From Diplolepis rosae (Eukaryota > Arthropoda > Insecta > Hymenoptera > Diplolepididae), in assembly GCA_030998225.1 (NCBI GenBank), contig JAPYXD010000466.1:7419001-7483000 (forward strand): a stretch of DNA of 64,000 bases. Direction: 5' to 3'. Positions within the stretch are counted from its first letter, which is position 1; every line of letters begins with the position of its first letter. The notes below the pieces were generated by a model that was not told where the DNA came from, made no database searches, and saw only the letters and a program-made list of their open reading frames with translations. The position numbers were made by a program, and so were the translations under genes. This document shows, one piece after another, positions 55,190 to 64,000 of this stretch.

Positions 55190-56270
55190 TTTACATTCTC
55201 ATCATGGATGAGAAGGTATTGGTTTTATGTAAAAAATGACTTTCGAAATTTTCATCAAATCTTTACGTTTTGAGACCCCCTGAGTCATAAAAAAGGGTTT
55301 TTACGAAAGTGTCTGTCTGTCTGTCTGTCTGTAGGTCGTGTGCGGCATAACTGTCGATAGAATTATCAGATTGAATTGAGCTTTGGTACACTTTATCGGA
55401 GCCGAAAAAGTAAGGACAAGTTCGTTAACCAGCCACATCCAATCAAAATTGAGGGATGGAGCACTACTTTTGTGTTTTTGAAAATAATTTTTTGAAAAAA
55501 TCAAAAATTCCAATCCTGGTTTTTGATAGTGCTCATAAATCTCTACAAATTATCCTCATAACATTTTTTTATTAAATCAAAATTAGAAATGTTACAGAAT
55601 ATTCAAATTCGAAAAAAGTCAATATCAAAATTCCATTTTCCAGTTAAATTATACGAGATACGAAAAAACGTTATGATACAATATTATTGAATACATAAAG
55701 ACCTACAAATTTGAATTATAACATTTTTTCATAAGATGCATATTTTTCTTTTTAATTAAAAAAAAAACTATTGAAAATCCAAAATTCAATTTTTTAAAAA
55801 TAATATTGGAAATACCAAAAAAACGTAAGAATACAAAGTTGTTCGTTTCAAAAAGATCTACAAATTTTGTCTGGCGCAGTTTCTGAAAAAACATATATTC
55901 CATTTTTTAGACAAAATATGTGAAATACAAAAAAAACGTTTAAATGGAAAATCGTTTGCCTAAATGAGGTCTACAAATTCTGATAAAGAAATTTCGGGAC
56001 AGGATGTATATTTTATGTTTTGATTTTTAACATTGAAAAAATTCGATTTTTTTCACCAAAATATGTGAGATACGAAATAAGCGTTGTTCTGCAAAATCGT
56101 TTCCTTAAATAAAGTCTACGATTGTTTTTCCTTTTTAGATATGTGGAAGAAAGTAACTTCTTTTAATCATGTAATTTATTAAAAAGTTATACTGAAATGT
56201 ATACAGAAAATCGAGCGCGAAGCGCGAGTGTCATGATGAGAATGTGTTCCTTAAGGCCGATAGAGCCTTA
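55190..56270. repeat. (CAGA)n-linked repeat, copy 2, with degenerate tandem region
   Basis: 55,190-55,345 is the inverse of 22,362-22,510. Beyond it, a motif of the form GARATACRAAAAAAACG with TCTACAAATT recurs about every 112-150 bases (near 55,651, 55,809, 55,921, 56,069). The segment ends at CGAGCGCGAAGCGCGAGTGT. Probably one non-coding interspersed element. Confidence 0.65.
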
Positions 56271-56469
56271 AGTAAATTGAATTTCCTGTTTCACTTAAAT
56301 TCAAAAAGAAATTCAGTGACTTTGAGAAAATGTGTAATTCACATCATCTGTAATATTATTATAAAATTGGTTTGAGCTTCAGTATCAAAATTAGAATTTG
56401 ATATCCTTATTAGCGTTGATAACAAAAGTTAGTTTAATTAGGCAGACAGGAAGTTTTTATCCAAAAGAA

Positions 56470-56960
56470 TTAGGAGTAAAGAATCTTATCAGTCAATTTG
56501 GTGTGTTTGAAACCCCCTTTTTGATACGATGTAATGTTTGTGAATATATCCTTTATATTTTCTTTATTGTGTGAAGCTGCCGTACTTGATGAGCTGCTAA
56601 TTTCGAAGGAATTTGAATTACAGTCAGAAGTGGAACTGGAACTACAACCAGGAGTAGGATTAGGCGTTGAATCAAAGTTAGAATTGAAACTGCATCTAGG
56701 TTTTGAGCTGTTATCGACAGTACTTGTCTTTAAATTTTTTGAATTTGAACAAATAGGAGTATCCAAGTTACTTCGTTTGTTTCCAACGGTACTTTTGGAT
56801 TTTTCATTCGCATGAATCGCTTCATAGTGACATTTCAAGTTTGACGTGTTCGCTGACGTCGTTATGGTCTTGTCACAATATCAACAGATGGCAAAACTTT
56901 GATTCATCTTTACGAAGTGTTTCCAATAGGGTAATGGCTGGCGAGGCATCATGAATTTTA
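56470..56960 (-). pseudogene. BED-finger exon of a hAT transposase relic
   Basis: The minus strand reads a BED-type finger: WKHFVKMNQSFAIC, then YCDKTITTSANTSNLKCHYEA with the expected Cys pair and His pair, but a TGA interrupts the first Cys pair. A Ser/Asn-rich linker follows (frame 56,838-56,470). The catalytic part is absent. It differs from the hAT-like gene at 47.7-49.5 kb. Confidence 0.7.
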
Positions 56961-57170
56961 GACGATCTGTAAATTTGATTATATAGTAGAAAACTTTTTA
57001 ATGAATTGAGTTATGGAACGGATATAAGAGTGGGAAAGCTGCCACACTTTTGTTAAGTTTTTTTATACAGTTTTATACAACGTGAGTGTAAAACCTAATA
57101 GTAAATTCCAACTTTTAGATGCATATCTGTATTTATAACCTAAAAGCAGTTCCTTTTTTGGTTACCATGG

Positions 57171-57184
57171 TAACATGTTAGTGG
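57171..57184. promoter_or_regulatory. RFX X-box-like palindrome, site 1
   Basis: GTTACCATGGTAAC fits the known X-box consensus GTNRCC-N(0-3)-RGYAAC exactly. Confidence 0.45.
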
Positions 57185-57235
57185 GAAAGAAATAGGAAAA
57201 TTGTCAGTCTCTTTCTCTCTTGTATGTTACCATGG

Positions 57236-57249
57236 TAACCTGCATGCAG
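57236..57249. promoter_or_regulatory. RFX X-box-like palindrome, site 2
   Basis: Identical GTTACCATGGTAAC, 65 bases after site 1. Host target gene not known. Confidence 0.45.
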
Positions 57250-57470
57250 AGGTGTAATTCCTCCTTCACTCCGCATGTCACACGTGCAAAACACAGATTA
57301 CCTGGAAATCCCTGTAATATAATTAACTCACCTCACGTATTTATTGCTAATAACTTATAAAGTTCACAGCCAATATAGTATTGCAAATTGCATTACAGGG
57401 AACGAAAGATAGCGGATACAACTCGTGTACTGCAGACGCTCGGTGTAATCGCTGTGTTTTGTTTCGAGTA

Positions 57471-57630
57471 ATGGTGCTTTTATACCTCTCCGGCTTCGGG
57501 CCGAGAAATTCATTTAGAGTACTTTATTGGCACATTCCGTTGATCAACAATCAGGATTCAACAGAATGGACCAATCAACTTGTGTAGATGAATTTGCCAG
57601 CCCGCAGCCGGAGAGGTATAAAACCACCAT
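57471..57630. mobile_element. Small MITE (160 bp)
   Basis: Ends ATGGTGCTTTTATACCTCTC and the inverted ATGGTGGTTTTATACCTCTC, followed by CGGCTTCGGGC/CGGCTGCGGGC and AATTCAT, form ~42-base inverted repeats flanked by TAA/TTA-type bases. Confidence 0.75.
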
Positions 57631-58044
57631 AATGCATATTATTTTTCATAAAAACTTTTTTGAGAATTTGATTTGATGTAACTGTGTAGAGCGGGTTGAA
57701 ACTGTGATTTGTAACCCCACCTTTAAAGTTTTAACCCTAGGGTTCTTCTTCTTCTTTTTTTTGTTTGTGGCAGCTTGCAATTCTGCAAATAGTCATATCA
57801 TAGCCTAACTATTCCGTTCAATAGGTAACCAGGCCAGCTAACACAACAGCACAGAGCGGAAAGCAGCAAACACGCTCCATAAGCAGGCACACAGGCCAGA
57901 AAATCCAAAATCCACCCCAGCGAACAAGAGGTCCCACGTGATCAGCCCCACCCAATCTTGTAGCATAGGGACAGGAAAGAGAGGAGAACCAAGCACAGAG
58001 GGCAGCCCTCACCAGCCAGGGTCATCAAGAAACAAGAGAGACAA

Positions 58045-58482
58045 TCAGATAATAATGCTACCGTGCTTAAAAAATCTTCCCAGCTCACTCACCTCGCTCG
58101 CATCCGGATCAAACACGAGCTCTCTGTAATCGAAATTATCAGGCGACAGACCGGGAAATCGGCATGCCAGGAAGCCAAAAAGTCTCGGTCTACCCTCTGA
58201 CAACAACGGGCAATTCGTGAAAAGATGTTGCAAGTTCCTCATCTCCTCGCCACAGCCACAGCCAGCATCCAAATCCCAACCTATACAAGCAAAGTGTTCC
58301 CCAGTGCAAACATGGCCAGTTCTGAGGCGGGTAACATGGTTAATAAATCCCCTAGGAGCCCTAATACCGCGGAACCAGGGGCGAGGGTCCTTAAAACTCA
58401 CCTTAGAGAAGTACGAAGCGCCCACGTTACCATGCCCGGAGGCGGCCAAAGCCGCCGACACCACGCCAGGAAGTCCCACCAC
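58045..58482 (-). pseudogene. LINE C-terminal zinc-binding region
   Basis: Shows RLRTGHVCTGEHF and CGCGEEMRNLQHLFTNCPLL, the Cys/His-rich C-terminal motif of ORF2 proteins in this LINE group. Confidence 0.75.
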
Positions 58483-59187
58483 AAATCAATCAACAAGTCC
58501 CCAGGTGGAAGAGCAGGACAGACAGAGAAAGGGAGCCCAGTCGCAAACCTGGCAATGCCATCAGCGATCTCATTACCCCGAATGCCAGAGTGGGCAGGGA
58601 TCCAAGTGAAGCGAACCACCAGGCCCCGCGCAGAAGCAAGGTATAGGAGTCGAGCGATAGAATGCATAACGTAGGGAAGCCTAGAGTCAGTAAAGCGATC
58701 CCTAATACCGACAAGAGCCGTACGTGAGTCAGACAGAACAACAGTCCCTCAGGCCCATTCTCAAAATATACTTAACTGCCGAGAAGATGGCATAAAGCTC
58801 AGCAAACAGTACCGAAGAGGCATCAGGAAGCCGCACTCCAAAGCGGTAGTCCAGCGAAGGCACGAAAAAACCACAGCCAGCCCTCCCCATGCCCGGATCA
58901 ACTGAGCCGTCAGTATAAATGGACCGGCAGGGGGGATCGGGATCAAGAACCGGCAAACTCCGCGGGGACCCAGAGGCGTCAGAGAGCCCAGGCCCGGGGA
59001 TCTGATCAACAGTCAAACCAACAGTCACATCAACAGCCAAAGTGAGCTCACCCCAAGGGACGTCAAAGCAGCACGCCCGACGGGAACGGTGCTGCCCCTC
59101 GACCAGGCTACCCAGACTACAGCTTCTCTCTCGGAGGAGCTGTAGTCTGGGGAGAAGCGGATTCCCTCTCCAGGAGAAATTCCTCAA
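58398..59187 (-). pseudogene. LINE RNase H domain, in two frames
   Basis: The first frame (59,187-58,729) carries SIYTDGSVDPGMGRAGCGFF with the first Asp and VLFAELYAIFSAVKYI with the Glu. The third acidic residue region lies in another frame. The last part (58,667-58,398) has RFTWIPAHSGIRGNEIADGI with the final Asp. A frame break lies near 58,730. Confidence 0.85.
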
Positions 59188-59634
59188 AACAAACCTGCTC
59201 TAGAGAAGGGACCTACGAAGAAAAAGCGGCGGTTCACTAGCCTCAGATAGGAGCACAGAGGTCGGAGTAGTCCGCATGCATCCAAGAACCGCCCTAAGAG
59301 CGCCGAACTGAGCGCGTTCCAGGATTCGAAGAGCCGATTTGTTAGCACAGCGAAATAGAGGAGCACCCCACTCCAAGTAGGACCTGACCAAATTCCTATA
59401 TACAGTGAGAAGCAAAGCTGGATTAGCCCCCCAAGAGACCCTAGCGATGACCTTAAGAATATTAGTGGCACGCGTCGCCTTGTCTGCAATATACCTGATG
59501 TCAGGGACTCAGGTGAGCCGGGCATCCACAATCACGCCGAGATACTTCAGAGATGGTTGACATGGGATAAGGAGGTCACCGACCTGAATCGAGAGATCTC
59601 CACGGCCGCACCGGGCCCTGGTGAAGACACACAG

Positions 59635-60237
59635 CTAGCTCTTGGAAGGCGAGATAGATAGGCCCAAGCCGACGAGCCAAGAGGTAAGAGAATTCACAGC
59701 CGACTCCAGCATGCCCAGCGCGCACACCGCGTTCAGACTCGGTGTGACGCCCCTGACGTAGAGGAGCAAGTCATCGGCGTACATGGCAGCACGCACATCG
59801 GAGGGCAGATATTTATTCAAAAGCCGCAGGTGGAGATTAAACAGAATCGGCGACAGAACGCCACCCTGAGGAACCCCCACACCGAAAACCCTGGGGCTGG
59901 TATCCGACGCAGAGAAGAACAAGTTACACTTGGCAGTCAGAAAAGAGATAAAGTTAATCAACCTGCCGGGGAGTCCGAGAACACGGAGCTGCTTAAAAAG
60001 CTCACCAGGGAGAACAGCATTGAAGGCCCCCTTAAGATCGAGAGCCAAGGCAAAGGAGCTCTGGCCGGCCCCAAAATCAGCAAGGAAATCGCAAACAACG
60101 GCAGCCACACAGTCAAGGGAGGAGCGACCCTGTCGGAAGCCATACTGATTCGGTGGAATCCAGTCTCCATGCTCAGCCATGTATTCAACTAACCCTAGGG
60201 TTGGAAATCGCAGTATCAAAATGCTTAGCTCTTTCAC
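59635..60237 (-). pseudogene. LINE reverse transcriptase fragment
   Basis: Contains NQYGFRQGRSSLDCV, FALALDLKGAFNAVL (motif A), GVGVPQGGVLSPILFNLHL (motif B) and MYADDLLLYV (motif C). The first ~15 residues come from flanking DNA beyond 60,189. A stop at 59,635 ends the frame; the thumb continues in shifted frames (59,531-59,184). Confidence 0.88.
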
Positions 60238-60254
60238 TTCGAATTAAAGAAAAA

Positions 60255-60405
60255 GAAGTGTTAACATCGATCGATGTCAAAACCATCGAAAGCTTACATC
60301 GATGTTTGAGTAAGATACATCGACAAGGTGACATCGATGTCTAACATCGATACATCGAAACCAAAACATCGATGTTTTCTATGCTTCGATGTCGATGTCC
60401 CATCA
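60255..60405. repeat. Degenerate ACATCGATG array
   Basis: About ten ATCGA-containing motifs, several as the palindrome ACATCGATGT, spaced 9-25 bases apart. No coding role. Confidence 0.8.
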
Positions 60406-61050
60406 CTATCTTGTAGAATCCATTAACAGTCTTAACAAATTGATTGAAATTTCATTAATTGTGATTTAAATTTTATTTACTTTTTGGTTGAAAAAAGATA
60501 ATTATGCAGAGTGGCCACAAGTGGGTTGCAGAATTGGGCATCAGCCTAAGACCTTCATGAGTTAACAATAGAAGCTTACTTTTGAAAACATTGAAAAAAT
60601 ATAAAAATGAAATTTTACACGAATAAATGTACAGTTAGGGCATTTGTGTGTACTACTTGTCATTATAAATAATAATAATTATTTTTCGCTTCTTTTACTT
60701 GTACCAATATACATTTTAAGGTATTTTTCAATAATAAGTGCAATACAATCATTCAGTCATGTAAAAGTCTGTGAAAGTGGCCTTTCTGTCGAATAGTTTG
60801 TTCAGAAAAATCATAAAAAAACATCGTGTTATAGCAAATTGTAGGAATTTTTTTCAAGAAAATAATGTTTTAAAAATACAAGCCCTCCAATAATATATTT
60901 GTTTATGAAATTTATTAATAAGAATAAACCTTTGCATTGGATTGAATTCATATGTACTGTTAGTGTAAATACATTCATTCTTATAGCCAATCATAAACAA
61001 TAATAATATAGTAAAATTAAAGTGATTAAAGAAACAGATAGGGAACTTAC
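60406..61050. other. No recognised feature (intronic)
   Basis: AT-rich, no frame with similarity to anything known. It ends at the GH1 splice donor. Confidence 0.4.
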
Positions 61051-61289
61051 GTATACCCTCGATTCCACTCAAAATTATCTAAAATGCTCCAAGCTGTGTA
61101 ACCCTTCACATTGCATCCCTCTTGTATGGCTAATAACATTTCTTTCATATAAGAATAGTAGTAATTCAATCGTCCAGAATCGTTTAGACCTCCACGGTCC
61201 GAGAATCCATTTTCAGTGACATAAACTGTCGGATTATTATATTCTTTCTTTATTTTATGAAGAACTTTCTTGAAACCCTCTGGCACTAC
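61051..61289 (-). CDS. Family 1 glycoside hydrolase, catalytic-nucleophile exon
   Basis: The minus strand has TTTTACAG before GTAGTGCCAGAGG and CGTAAGT after the final base. The 239-bp exon encodes VVPEGFKKVLHKIKKEY, TVYVTENGFSDRGGLND and GYTAWSILDNFEWNRGYT. TENG contains the Glu nucleophile of GH1 retaining beta-glycosidases, and DNFEWNRGY lines the sugar-binding site. The split last codon (AC) is completed by G of the exon at 32,116. Upstream exons with the acid/base NEP motif are beyond this window or not recognised. Both key motifs are intact. Confidence 0.93.
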
Positions 61290-61738
61290 CTGTAAAACGA
61301 ATCTTTGTAAAATGCTCATAAATAAAGAATATCGTTACTTTATTGAACATTTAGGAATCTTTTATTGTACGGGCAGATTTTAAACGAGCTCTGATAAACT
61401 GAATTCTTTAATAATTGATATTGATCCTCCTCAGTATTCATGTTTTTAAGCGTTTATTTCATATCTCGATATTACTTATAAGGCCTTTTTTGATAAATAA
61501 TCGAAAAATAAATACACTCTGCGCTCCCTTATACGACATTACCCTATACGCTTGCTCCAGGTCGTGCAAACCTAATGGAAAAGTGGTGGACCGCTAGCAA
61601 CTAGCGCCGCTTATATCCCTGCACATGAACTGCCATTATGTGTGCACGTGTTAGTGCATATACATGCATACGTAGGTTCTTTAAATGTGTTACAGAGAAT
61701 ATATTCAAATATAATTAAAAGGAAATTGAAGATTTAAC
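61290..61738. other. No recognised feature (intronic)
   Basis: AT-rich intron of the GH1 gene; a 60-residue frame on the plus strand has no known domain. Confidence 0.4.
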
Positions 61739-61814
61739 GCAAAATTGTGAAATGTAATTCAAGAGTGAGAAGTTAATAACAACTCACTCTTGAATTACAT
61801 TTTCACAATTTTGC
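61739..61814. repeat. Near-perfect hairpin, 31-bp stem, 13-base loop
   Basis: GCAAAATTGTGAAATGTAAT and the following AGAGTGAG pair with CTCACTCTTGAATTACAT and TTTCACAATTTTGC with one bulged T. The loop is AAGTTAATAACAA. Confidence 0.85.
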
Positions 61815-62109
61815 CTTGAATCTTGGTTTTGTCGTAATAAGTAAAAATCAAGAATATCTGTAATTTGTATTTTTATTGATTTTTATTTTCAAAAAATATA
61901 CAGAAAATATACGAAATATACTAATAATAAAAATTTTTATGAAAAATGATAATACTGCTGACTTCAACGGAAATCGGAGAGACAAAAAATATTAATTTTA
62001 CAGCTTATACAAGGCTTCAATAAACATAATCATATATTCAAAAAACTCCTTAGTTTTATCGACCTGAGGACTCGTGAGTCCAAAAATGGCGGCTGATCTA
62101 TCTCCTATT

Positions 62110-62250
62110 GAAAATTCCGCCATTGGAAACGACATTGGAAACGTTATCATAAGCGATATCGTAAACGTTGTTGTAAGTGATATCGTAAACGACGTAGGAT
62201 TTTGGGACCATATCCGATATCGTTTACGATGTCGTAAATGATACCGATTA
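62110..62250. repeat. Cluster of GATATCGTAAACG-like motifs
   Basis: Phrases such as GGAAACGACATTGGAAACGT, GCGATATCGTAAACG, GTGATATCGTAAACGAC, and inverted CGATATCGTTTACGA recur over 140 bases. It may be the end of an unidentified element. Confidence 0.55.
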
Positions 62251-62264
62251 CGACCTTTTTTTTT

Positions 62265-62575
62265 ATTAAATAAGACAAAATATTTTATTATTGTTACAAT
62301 TTAAATCTATTTTACTGTATGAAAGGAATATGAAGACAATGGAAATTAATAAAAACATATATGTGTGTATTTAATTTCGAACGATTGTGAATATTTGTGT
62401 GCCGTTTCGAATTTGCACTCTTATTAAACTTTCATGATGCCGAAAAATCATAAATAAAAATATGTTTATAGATAGACCAATATGTTAATAACGGTTTCCA
62501 TTGTTTTTATATACCTTCCATACAGTTAAATAGATTTAAATTTGACTAATAATAAAATATTTTGTCTTATTTAAT
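62265..62575. mobile_element. Inverted-repeat element, ~310 bp
   Basis: ATTAAATAAGACAAAATATT and its complement mark the ends, with about 100 bases of inverted similarity including AAATCTATTT and ACAATGGAAA. No frame; MITE-like. Confidence 0.75.
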
Positions 62576-62619
62576 TCTGAAACGTAATATACTATTGTGC
62601 AGATCTTTATTTATTTTTC

Positions 62620-63345
62620 AACATAATCTCCTTTCAACTCTATACACTTTTCCAAGCGTTTCTCCAACTTTTTTAAGCCGTCCAAAAAGTAGGATTTCGG
62701 AAGGTCCTCAAAATAGGCATCTGTTTGGGCGATTACCTCCTCGTTCGACTGGGGGAGTCACTGGGGGCCAAATCCGGTCAATATGGTGGATGTTGTAATA
62801 ATTCGAATTTTAATTACATAATATTGGCCATCGGAGCTGTGCAGGTGTACACCCGTGCATTGTCTTGATGGAAGAGGATCTTCTTCTTTATCAAATGAGG
62901 ACGTTTTTTCTTGAATTTTTCGCTTAACCGGTGCAATAGCGACGCATAATACGTTCCAGTTATCGTTTGTACTTTTTCCAAGTAATAGGTGTAGATGATT
63001 CCGCGTGCATCTAGAAAAACCGTGGCCATCACCTTGTCGGCCAATTTCACTGTATTCGCTTCCTTCGGAGCCCGTTCATTTTCAAAAACACACTGTTTGG
63101 ACTGTTTCTTTGTCTCTAGAGTGTAGTGGTGTATCCATGTTTCGCCCACAGATTTTTTTCACACCCAATTTTGGTGCAAAATTCAAAACACTGTACCTTA
63201 CAATATGCCTATGGCCTCAACTATTTTGCGTACTTTGATTCGTTGATCACTCAAAACCATATCGTTTCGATCTTTTTCGGTGTTATGCCTTTTGAATATA
63301 AGTGTTTAATCACCGCTCGAAACTCACTTTGTTTCATTTTTCTAA
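62620..63345 (-). pseudogene. Decayed mariner transposase, family 2 related
   Basis: The N-terminus, KMKQSEFRAVIKHLYSKGIT, lies near 63,340-63,280. After a deletion the 111-residue frame 63,149-62,814 has ETWIHHYTLETKKQSKQCVF (first catalytic Asp region just before), KVMATVFLDARGIIYTYYL and KKKILFHQDNAR (second catalytic Asp). The C-terminal part to 62,630 is in other frames and ends ELKGDYVEK-like. Non-functional. Confidence 0.85.
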
Positions 63346-63957
63346 ATACACAAAAGTATTTTGCTTCAATCGACAATAAAAACGAAACCATGTGATTGAA
63401 GCTATAGATTAAAATTCGTGGAAGGAGCTGAAAGCCATACCGGAAAGAGCCTATAAAAAGTATTTTTAATGCTGGAAAAAACGCTGACATATGTGCGTTG
63501 CATTAAATAAGGCCTACTTTGAAGGCGACAAAATAAATATATTTGAATACATGAAAATTGTGCGTTTTAATTAACAATTACTTGTACTTTTTTGAATTCA
63601 TCCATATATATCCACAGTGTGATCTAAAAATAACCGAACTTTTTAGTTATGGAATTAAACAAGAATGTGTAAACTTGAGTACGATTCATATAATCATCAC
63701 CATAAACTTTTTTTAATAATTCATAAATCTCAGTAAATTTTTTACCGAGTTTCATTATGTTTTTACGACATAACCACAAAAACTACTGTCATTAAAACGT
63801 GCGTAATTTTGTGACCTGCCAACTGATTTGCTTGAACTTGGTTGCGCTTGAAAGAAGAAAAATGTACCTTTGTAACTCTGCCAACGTTTAATAGATGGCG
63901 CTGCGTGTTCTATGATTTAAATTAAAAGTTCGGTTATTTTCAAATCACACTGTGTAT
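63346..63957. other. No recognised feature
   Basis: AT-rich. An inverted pair near 63,611-63,640 and 63,925-63,955 (CACAGTGTGATCTAAAAATA and the reverse of TTTTCAAATCACACTGTG) with CCGAACTTTT inside suggests an unlisted MITE of ~340 bp. Confidence 0.45.
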
Positions 63958-63967
63958 ATACTCGTAA

Positions 63968-64000
63968 ACTCGTATATATATATATATATATATATATATA
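63968..64000. repeat. (TA)n microsatellite
   Basis: Uninterrupted alternating TA to the end of the window. Confidence 0.9.

Larger units (their letters stand above)
57745..60189 (-). mobile_element. 5'-truncated LINE with RNase H (I/R1-like group)
   Basis: Flanked by a 13-bp target duplication, TAACCCTAGGGTT, at 57,732-57,744 and 60,190-60,202. On the minus strand it starts within RT and ends in a GAAGAAG-type tail. It encodes RT, RNase H and a C-terminal CCHC-like region, the layout of I-group LINEs. GC-rich relative to flanks. Frames are broken in several places. Loss of the endonuclease and 5' part fits abortive reverse transcription. Confidence 0.9.
32117..61050 (-). other. 28.9-kb intron of the GH1 gene
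   Basis: Bounded by a GTAAGT donor (minus strand, at 61,050) and a TTTAG acceptor (at 32,117). The flanking exons join in phase. The interval contains many transposable elements on both strands and no other recognised host exon. Confidence 0.82.

Noticed and set aside
57938..60344. Plus-strand frames of 60-150 residues across the LINE
   Set aside because: They are opposite-strand shadows of GC-rich RT and RNase H coding sequence.
60153..60344. Coding frame across the LINE 5' junction
   Set aside because: It spans the target duplication and the ATCGATG array; an accident of the insertion.
1..64000. CRISPR arrays, bacterial operons or plasmid origins
   Set aside because: No regularly spaced identical direct repeats with unique spacers, no ribosome-binding-site-led gene clusters; introns and retroelements show a eukaryotic genome.

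Overview
The window is AT-rich eukaryotic DNA from an insect genome. This rests on split exons of a family 1 glycoside hydrolase with proper splice sites, Ty3/gypsy and errantivirus-like LTR elements, three mariner families, hAT-like transposases, a LINE with an RNase H domain, tRNA-derived SINE-like repeats and many palindromic MITEs. Hymenoptera is a reasonable guess from the mix of element families, but the sequence does not prove it. No prokaryotic operons, CRISPR arrays or rRNA genes were seen.

The only confident host gene is on the minus strand. One exon at 61,051-61,289 carries the catalytic-nucleophile motif of GH1. Its 3' end joins in phase to a terminal exon at 31,981-32,116. The roughly 28.9 kb between them is therefore an intron, and it holds most of the mobile DNA in the right half of the window.

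Layout. 490-902: dispersed repeat. 952-12,349: nearly intact young Ty3/gypsy element (LTRs, PBS, gag, pol, PPT, target duplication, no env). 12.5-18.2 kb: foldback palindromes, tandem tRNA-derived units and a hammerhead-like motif. 18.8-19.2 kb: mariner relic. 20.0-24.3 kb: large inverted duplication of part of an arthropod multicopy gene, with a Tc1-type element in its centre. 24.3-26.5 kb: a TTAA MITE and a deletion derivative of a DDE transposon. 26.5-31.9 kb: no recognised gene; a tandem 426-bp duplication. 32.0 kb: last GH1 exon. 32.5-37.8 kb (intron): mariner relic, gypsy relic, second mariner relic, solo LTR. 37.8-39.7 kb: palindrome and dispersed repeat. 40.2-55.2 kb: minus-strand remains of an env-bearing gypsy element (LTR, env pieces, gag, protease/RT), split by a 6.3-kb element with 1.5-kb inverted arms and a decayed hAT-like transposase. 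55.2-57.7 kb: repeat, hAT BED-finger relic, paired X-boxes, small MITE. 57.7-60.2 kb: 5'-truncated LINE with target duplication. 61.05 kb: upstream GH1 exon. 61.7-64 kb: hairpin, MITE, mariner relic, (TA)n.

How the parts relate. The gypsy element at 1-12 kb and the env-bearing remains at 40-55 kb share leader sequence and a similar LTR terminus, so they look like sister lineages, one without env and one with it. Most other elements are deletion derivatives or relics. The potentially active piece is the 1-12 kb element: its LTRs differ at 9 sites in 1,018, but its reading frames are interrupted.
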